Source: Pempheris klunzingeri
Taxonomy: Eukaryota > Chordata > Actinopteri > Acropomatiformes > Pempheridae
Length of the DNA: 64,000 bases
Reading direction: 5' to 3'
NCBI RefSeq assembly: GCF_042242105.1
Contig: NC_092029.1
Span: 8,371,885 to 8,435,884 of the forward strand
This document shows, in pieces, positions 56,983 through 64,000 of the stretch (position 1 is the stretch's first letter; each line of letters opens with the position of its first letter). A program made the position numbers and the translations under genes. The notes under the pieces are model-generated. The model was not told the DNA's origin. It made no database searches and saw only the letters and a program-made list of their open reading frames with translations.

Positions 56983-59900
56983 GAGTAATTAATTGTATGT
57001 TTTTTTGGATGCAGGACTTGTTTGAGCCACAGACGGGCTTGCTGCGCTATGTGTTAGAACAGCCATATTCAAGAGAAATGGTGTGCAACATGTTAGGACT
57101 CAACAAACAGGTATTTCAGCCTCTTCGTCCACTTTTGCTTCTTTGCTTCTGCACCAGGCCCTTGACCCCTCCTGTCCCGTTGACTCTCTTTATTGACTCC
57201 CCTTTCTTTTTAATTTTTGCCACCTCACTCTCTCTGCTCCCTTCTTGCCCTTACCTACTCTTGCTGTTCTCTCTTTCTCTTCTTCTCTTTCTGTTTGTTT
57301 TGTTTATCTTTACCAGATTCTTTTCCTCATACCCCTTTCTTTTTTTTTATTTTGTGTTTCTTTTCCCCACCTTTTTTCTCTTTTGACACCCCTCTCCTTC
57401 CTCATTCCCCTGATAAGACAGCTATATAAAACCATATGTAAAGCAAGCCAATGCTGTGAGCCTGTCCCATAATGCACTGATGTTAGTTTTCCCTGTTGGG
57501 TTCATACAGTTTCCACTCAGGCCAGCTCACTGAGCACCATAGGCACATTTTGACCAGTCCAGACAGTCTGTTGCTAACAGAAGCAAAAATCAACAGTGAT
57601 TTTGGACAAATAACCCAGAATCCAGTTTGTCTGTTTGAAGTGGCTGAGTTGATGCTAACTGTGCTGAACGGACAGTGAACAACGTAGCTCCTTAGTCACC
57701 ACTTTCTCTCTCTCTGTCTCTCCTTTTTTCCCCTCTCTGTTCCTTTCTCCTTCTTTCTTTGTTTCTCTCTCTTTTGTCCTCTGGTTGTGTGTTGTGTTTG
57801 TCTGTCTCTCTGCCATGCGCTCTCTAGACTCTGAACATTGCCCAGGTATGTCGTTGTTCCTCTTCCTGGTCACCTGACCTGCCAACTAACCAGCCCATTG
57901 GACGCTTAGCTTCTTAGGCACGCTGATGTCACATACAAATGGGAAACTGGACAAAACAAAAAAACAAAAGAAAACTTGACATGGAGTAAAGAGAAATGCT
58001 ACAGAGCTTGAGATGGTCACAGCAGGGCTTCATAGAGATATGCTCAGTAGAAAGAGACAGACGTGGCCAAATAAAAACAGGGCGGGTAGTATCAAAGTAT
58101 GAGTGACAGTCATCAGCAGGTTGATTGATTAACTGACAGGCTGCCAACCATGGATGATTTGTTCAATTAATAGGATGTTGTGCAAGTAAATTGTACAGTA
58201 ACATGAATTTGTTTGACACGCTACCTAACTTGATTCAAGCCACCGATGGCCAATATTTTCTGCTAATATTCAGTATCTATGTATTGGATACAGAGCAAAA
58301 ATAGAATTTATTACTAAGTAGTCACAACTAATGCTCATAGAAATGAGTAGTAAGTCAGCTTTGTTAATGTAAAATATATAATTAGTAATGTTTTTGCAAC
58401 ATTAAAATAGCCTCTTACATTAATGTTTAATACACCTTTTACTGTATATTCTAATATTACTATATTCTTATGAATATTTGCCATATTGGGATCAATACTG
58501 AATTTCTATACATCCCTTGGTTGTCCTTAATGTCGGACACTTGGACACTGACAGTGGCAGTTTAAAATTCTCTGGACTGCAGTTTTTGTCATCAGAAGAA
58601 GTGTTTAGTCCCAGTCATTATATCCAGGCTGTGGTTCCAGATAACAAGCTGACATTAAGTATTTCTGCTTTTAACCCTGCTGTTGACATTTCAGGTCCTG
58701 CCGCACTGCATGAATGAATGTAGTCTGGTCCATGCCTGTTGTTAGCGAGGTCCTCTCATGTCTGACCTTATGCTGCTTTCTGTTGTGCTGACCTGGGCAA
58801 AACTACTCCACTTTGACTAAATAAGGGACTCATACAGTAATATAGTTTATTGTGCTTTGCAGTTTCAAGGCACACTATAATAACCAGGCAGTAATCACTG
58901 GAAGACCAGCTGTACTCGTTTATCAGAAAGTCTTCAGGCAAATTAATTATTATCAATTAATTTAATTTTAGGTAGGCGTTGTGAGTTGGTGGATCTTAAT
59001 TGTCATGTCTTCTCCTCTCAGTCTAATCTAGCTTTTGTCATTTTGATGCTGCAGTACATTAATGAACTTTATTCCTGTGCAGCTTGTGCCATCCAGTCAA
59101 TTAATTGCATTTGCAAAATTATCATGGTGTCTTAAATTAGTTGCTTGTATTTTTTCTTGTTCATGCTCTGCTTACTTCACTTTTCACTCCTTTTAAAGCT
59201 CTCCAAAGAGCATCCTGTAGTCACTCCTGGGCAGAGATGGAGTATATTTTTTTATAATTATAGCTCGCAAATTTAAGTTGCGTTTGCACAGGCAACTTCA
59301 GAAATAGAAGACATGGCAAAGTGTGGACTACGAAGCCAAATGCTCCTCATGCTTATTTTTTGTTTTTCTTTTGTGATCAGTGTTTTGCCCAGGTCGGCTG
59401 ATGAGTGATTCTGATTGGCTGTCTGACTGACTGAGTGACCTGTGTTGTGTGTTTTTCATTGGTTGATGATGGGGGTGGTTGATGACTTCCTGTTCGTTTT
59501 CCTCCAGTTTGTAACCTTTACGTCTCAGTTTCACATTATTCATGAATGGCACTGAGCTGCGGTGTGTAAGGAACTACAAGCAACAACTTCTGTGCCCATT
59601 TATTTTGAAGGGGATCTTAATATGTGAATCGCTAAAAGATCAAAATGATTTAGGAGGATGTAAATTTGTCTTCAGTTTAAGATATTTAAGATGCCCTGCT
59701 GTTCTCAGCCCCTCATATAATTGAGTTGGATAAAATCTTTATTCTACAGAAACAACCACTGAAAGCGACTTTTCAAGCCACAATGGTCAAGTCATCCCTT
59801 TAGAAAATAGTTTGACACTTGGTATGTTTTCAGGTTTTCTGGGACTTGAGCTTTTTGTTTGTTTTCTGCAGTTCAGTAAAGATAACCTTAAAATGTATTC

Positions 59901-62900
59901 GCTCTAGATACACATCAGTTTTCCTTTGGTTGAGTTCTTGGTAGGTATGTTTCTAACCAAGCCAGTGGTATGGTTTTACCGTTTCTAGGTTTGGTATGAA
60001 ACTGGGTACACCACTGGGCTGATTTCTTTGTACTGTAGACAGAAGATGTCCCTGTGGATACTTCTCTCTTTCTTTCTCTTTTTCTTTATTTTTCTCTCTT
60101 TCTTTTACTTTCCTCTCTTTCTCTTTCTCTCTCTCTCTCTCCGAGTTTGTGTGTGTGTGCGTTTGGTTTTGCAGAGGAAGAGAAGTGACGGTCAGTCTCA
60201 CAGCTCCTCTTCTTCTTCTCAATCACCTCACCTTCCCAAACCTGGAAGTCTGCATGCAGGAACGCGTTGCACTGTTTGGTTTGGTTTGATGTTAAGTGCT
60301 GTGCTGTTCCGTGCCATGTCGTTCTGCTCTGTGCTGTGCTGTGCTGTTTTGTTCCTTGCTATGTTGTGTAAAAAGGGCTCTATAAAGCCCCTCAGGTGTA
60401 GCTATTGCAGGGATCCAGACTCCTCCTGCTCTGTCACCAGTGAGTGAAGTTAAGTTTCCCACGCTGGGTTAGTAGGAAAATGACAGTATTAGTATTTTCA
60501 AATCTGCCATGTCAACACAGTCATCCACATGATCTTATTAACCTGCCTTCCCTACCAAGTCTGATTTTCTCTGAAGTCTCGATTACGTTCCCTCTCCTCT
60601 CCTGTCTGTCATCAAAAATCCCTTTTACATATGGTAGTCTCCACATTGCTTGTGTAGACACCACAATGGTATTCACATATCATGCAGTTCTGCATGGAAA
60701 CTTATTTTTATCTCATGATATGATCACTCCAGGAAAACTCACAATACTGGCACAAGACTTCTGCTGAACTTTAGAGTTCAGCATCCATTCCTACATAATA
60801 ATATCGCAGGAAAATGACCACAACATTTGTGGACAAAGGTAAATGTGGAAAAGAGGCCACAGGAAGGTTTACCCAGCTGACAGAGGCAGGAAGGAGAAGT
60901 CGTCCTGCATGCAAGGGATGGGAATGAGTTTATATGTCAGTTTTTATTGGAGGATCTACTAACATAAAAGTGTATATAAAGTATTTTAATGATGATCTCC
61001 CCTCATTGTCTCCCTCCCTCTGTCTGTCTGTCTTCTCCCTTTCTTTCCCTCTGTCTTTTCCTCCCTTTCTCTGTTTAACTTCCTCTCTCTCCTGCCCACT
61101 ATTTTCTTTCTCCTTTAACACTCCCCTCCTCCCCTGTCAGCATAAGCAACGCTGCCCAGTGCTAGAGGAGCAGCTGGTGGACCTCGTGGTGTACGCCATG
61201 GAGCGCTCCGAGACCGAGGAGCATTTTGACGCCGATATCGGAGGAACAAGCCAGTTGCTGTGGCAGCACCTCTCCTCCCAGCTCATCTTCTTTGTGTTGT
61301 TTCAGTTTGCAAGCTTCCCACACATGGTGCTCTCATTACATCAAAAGGTAAGAGGAGGGAGAGAGCAGAATATGGAGTAATAATCCTAATAATGGATCAT
61401 TGGATTTTTGGTTCTAATTTGATTTGGTTTATTGACTATAGGAATATTTCCTAAATATATTTATAAAATGCAATATATCAGACTTTGGCAGTAACATACT
61501 TGTCAAAAACAAATAGTTGGAATCCATTAAGATACATGTACAACCCTCTGCCAAAAGGAGTAGGTTAATACCAGCTCTCTGGTCTGGGAAATGTAATTAA
61601 AAACTAAATGAAACAAAATTCACGAGTCAAATACAAAAGTACTAGTATTACTGACGTGACCCATGTCGTTGAGAAGGTCTCTCTCTCTCTCTCTCTCCAG
61701 CTTGCAGGTAGAGGTCTCATTAAAGGGAGAGACCACCTGATGTGGGTCTTGCTGCAGTTCATATCAGGAAGCATTCAGAAGAACGCCTTAGCTGATTTCC
61801 TGCCCGTCATGAAGCTCTTTGACCTGCTTTACCCAGAAAAAGAGGTACACACATGTCAAGAAATAATTTTGATTTACTGCGATCATTGTTAGTATCTAGT
61901 ACTAGTTATTTATTATTTCTTTTATTTTGCACTGTGTATCTCGCTTCAAACTTTTCTAAAGTGTTTTCATTGGCAGCAGTAGCAGTGGTAGAAGCGTTGG
62001 TAGGAGTAGAAGTGGTAATACTGGTGATTGTTATTTGCTCTAAAAGTAACAACTTTATAAATAGTACCACCAGATTTATCTGTGTTTTCTCTCCCACTGC
62101 AGTGTATTCCAGTTCCAGACATTAACAAGCCCCAGTCAACTCACTCTTTTGCCATGACCTGCATCTGGATCCACTTGAACCGCAAAGCTCAGAACGACAA
62201 CTCCAAACTACAGATACCCATACCCCACTCTCTGAAACTACACCATGAGTACGTACCGTTATAAAACTAAACCCTCAATAACTGCACATCAAAATACTTT
62301 CCCCAGTTAATAGTTTGATTTATCTGCTTCCCTCCCTCCTGTCTGGTAGGTTTCTCCAGCAGTCGCTACGTAACAAGACTCTGGGCATGTCCGACTACAA
62401 GATCGCCCTGCTGTGTAACGCCTACAGTACCAACTCTGAGTGTTTCACTCTGCCAATGGGCGTGCTGGTAGAGACCATCTATGGAAACGTATCCATGAGG
62501 ATCAACCTACCCGGCACCAACTGTATGGCGTCAGGATCTGTCACCCCGCTGCCCATGAACCTGCTGGATTCACTGACAGTGCATGCGAAGATGAGGTATG
62601 GGAGGGCAAACGATGTACAGATGAATTTATGGAAAAGAGCAAAATTAGGAGCTTTGTTTAAAAAACGACACATAGATGATTTTAAGAAGGATAGACAATG
62701 AATAATACAGAGTAGAGGTTGATTAATTAATCTGTTTAGCCAAATAATTGGCTCCAGTAGAACAATTTAAAAACGATAGTTATGGGCGGACCTTAGCTCC
62801 ATTAGTGTCTGATGGCTGCACAGCCTCCATTGGACATGCAGTGATGTACATCACCATTTTGCATGGAGAGAAGAAGAGGCGCAGTCCATGATAGTCTACC

Positions 62901-63423
62901 TTGCTAACCCTCGGCATCAAGCCAAAAGTCCATCATTTATAGTTTTACCCTCCAACAATTTAATCCCACCAGCAAACTGCCCGACCCCCAGGCTGTCCAT
63001 ACCTGGTAACAGACTGCAGCACACCGGCCAAATCATGGAATTTACCATTTGTGTGGCAGGATGTGCCTTACCGTTGGCGTGGACTTGGGGTTGGGGGGGG
63101 GTGGGATGATGGTGATATTGGCCGATTAATCCGCTATTGGCTTTTTCCTGCTCCAAACTGTCATTATTATATTGCCCTTTAAAAATCAATCAACCTCTAA
63201 CTCGGAGAGCTACTCAGAAAATGCATTCAGTTGTCTCTTACTCCCTCTCTCTCTGTCCCTGTCTTTCTTCCTGCCTTTAGTCTGATCCACAGTATCGCCA
63301 CGAGGGTAATAAAGTTGGCCCATGCCAAATCCAGCATTGCCCTGGCCCCTGCACTGGTAGAAACATACAGCAGACTGCTGGTCTATATGGAGATCGAGTC
63401 ACTGGGCATCAAAGGGTTCATCA
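53924..63423 (+). CDS. med23: Mediator complex subunit 23 (5' part; continues past window)
   Basis: Fifteen exons, all in frame with GT-AG borders: 53924-53974, 54754-54785, 54986-55073, 55163-55287, 55635-55746, 55954-56052, 56163-56264, 56359-56428, 56789-56901, 57015-57110, 61141-61347, 61701-61844, 62103-62248, 62350-62595 and 63281-63423. They code 591 codons plus one base; the human protein has about 1,370 residues, so the gene is cut by the window edge rather than broken. Nearly every exon matches MED23 as I know it, for example METQLQSIFEDVVKTEMIEE, GAFRQYWGTLPQESHEQC, HKQRCPVLEEQLVDLVVYAM and AGRGLIKGRDHLMWVLLQF. MED23 is a tail-module Mediator subunit that links activators such as ELK1 and E1A to RNA polymerase II in the nucleus. 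I start at 53924 (aacATGG, good context), which adds MALS before the Met usual in mammals (53936). Intron 10 is 4.0 kb. Confidence 0.96.
54800..54834. repeat. (AC)n microsatellite
   Basis: AC run of 17 units, 14 bp after the med23 exon 2 donor. Confidence 0.95.
56939..56980. repeat. (CA)n microsatellite
   Basis: CA run of 21 units in med23 intron 9, only 34 bp before the exon 10 acceptor. Confidence 0.95.
57828..57845 (+). CDS. med23: Candidate alternative 18-nt microexon of med23
   Basis: Bordered by ctctctag and CAG|gtatgt, this 18-nt segment codes TLNIAQ. It is phase 0 at both ends, exactly matching the phase between exon 10 (...GLNKQ) and exon 11 (HKQRC...). Inclusion would add six residues. 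I recall human MED23 isoforms differing by six residues at this very place, which would make it a conserved microexon rather than chance. Confidence 0.7.
60058..60145. repeat. Polypyrimidine (CTTT/CT)n tract
   Basis: Nearly 90 bp of C/T only, low-complexity, in med23 intron 10. Confidence 0.85.
62713..63199. mobile_element. hAT-like MITE in med23 intron 14
   Basis: The left end TAGAGGTTGATTAATT and the right end (reverse complement TAGAGGTTGATTGATT) form a 16-bp terminal inverted repeat with one mismatch, 487 bp apart. Flanks are ATACAGAG and ACTCGGAG, five of eight positions equal, as expected for an aged 8-bp duplication. It contains CCGATTAATCCGCTATTGGC, a motif I know from a common fish repeat starting AGAGGTCGACCGATTAATCGG. 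Non-coding. Confidence 0.7.
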
Positions 63424-64000
63424 GTGAGTTACTGAAACATTTTAATTAACTGAAAACGGCTAGTGTTTTGAAAAGTAGGTCAGAAGCAGAAAGCACAATG
63501 TGTCATTTGTATACCTCATTTCAGTATCACACATTATGTTCCTGAGGAATAATTTTCAACTGTCACAGTGTCACACTCATGCAGATACACTCAGAAACAC
63601 ACATCTCACACACAGGAGCACAGATTATCAGGCAGTGTGAGGAGAGGAAAGGAAAAGATATGATTACTACAATATCTTATTTATGCACTGTATAGTTAGG
63701 CTTCATGGCTTGAAGAAGTGTAAAGCTGGCTAAGAGATACGTACCAGTCAGTGAGATAAATATAAAACCATATTCTCTGAGGCATCTCTAAAGCCAAGTT
63801 CCAGCAACAAAATAGTGCTCAGCCAGTGGGCTCAAATCGGTGAGAGAGACTTTACAAAAAGGAGCTTAGCTTCACTTTAAACAGAAAAGAAAATCAAAAA
63901 CCCTGAAGTGTTATTTATTAAAAGCTCAACTAATAACAATATACATATTGTACGTGCTTCCAATTCAAATTGTAATGACTTTAGCTGACCTTGATTAATT
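63424..64000. other. med23 intron 15, cut by window end
   Basis: The donor ATCA|gtgagt at 63424 opens this intron. The next exon is not reached before the window ends. AT-rich sequence with a short CA-rich patch near 63590; nothing else seen. Confidence 0.6.

Larger units (their letters stand above)
57111..61140. other. med23 intron 10
   Basis: A 4.0 kb intron. It has a long pyrimidine-rich strand at about 57160-57420, the candidate microexon at 57828-57845, a second polypyrimidine tract at 60058-60145 that ends in a good acceptor at 60174, and a pyrimidine tract from about 60995 to 61140 feeding exon 11. The middle is AT-rich with no recognised gene. Confidence 0.6.

Noticed and set aside
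59953-60222. Minus-strand Glu/Lys-rich frame in med23 intron 10
   Set aside because: It is the complement of the polypyrimidine tract; low-complexity translation only.

Overview
The window is vertebrate nuclear DNA, most likely from a percomorph teleost. The genes are split into short exons with GT/AG introns, intergenic DNA is long, CA/GT microsatellites are dense, and several interspersed repeats look like ones I know from spiny-rayed fish. No rRNA, tRNA, CRISPR array, operon or prokaryotic feature was seen. Exon coordinates below were read by hand from splice sites and reading frame, so a boundary could be off by a few bases.

Layout, left to right. (1) stum (SPEC3/Stum family, four-helix-type small membrane protein), minus strand, three coding exons from 14269 down to 409, complete at 142 codons. 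(2) A CC chemokine gene, minus strand, three exons from 20494 down to 19318, 97 residues, with a TATA-like box and a ~165 bp TG tract directly upstream. (3) About 12 kb with no gene I can support, holding mostly repeats and probably the ehd3 3' UTR. (4) ehd3 (EH-domain dynamin-like ATPase), minus strand, eight exons from 44781 down to 32558, exactly 535 residues. (5) A CpG-rich island at about 45.48-45.99 kb, followed by ~2.7 kb of AT-rich DNA. (6) il20ra-like class II cytokine receptor (probably crfb8 in fish naming), minus strand, seven exons from 53028 down to 48748, 670 residues. (7) med23 (Mediator subunit 23), plus strand, from 53924 to beyond the right edge. Fifteen constitutive exons are visible, about 591 of an expected ~1,370 codons, plus one candidate 18-nt microexon.

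The genes are functionally unrelated except that the chemokine and IL-20 receptor are both immune genes. il20ra and med23 are head to head with ~0.9 kb between start codons. That interval has an exact ISRE core, a palindromic E-box pair and an ETS site, so it is probably a shared promoter region. In human, to my knowledge, STUM, EHD3 and the IL20RA/MED23 pair lie on three chromosomes (1, 2 and 6), so the order here is a fish-specific arrangement.

I found no wholly new biological system. The best leads are the med23 microexon (6 residues, in frame), an uncharacterised candidate coding first exon in the CpG island, the three YxxQ motifs in the long receptor tail, the TG tract abutting the chemokine TATA box, and a small MITE with long terminal inverted repeats and a perfect 9-bp flanking duplication.
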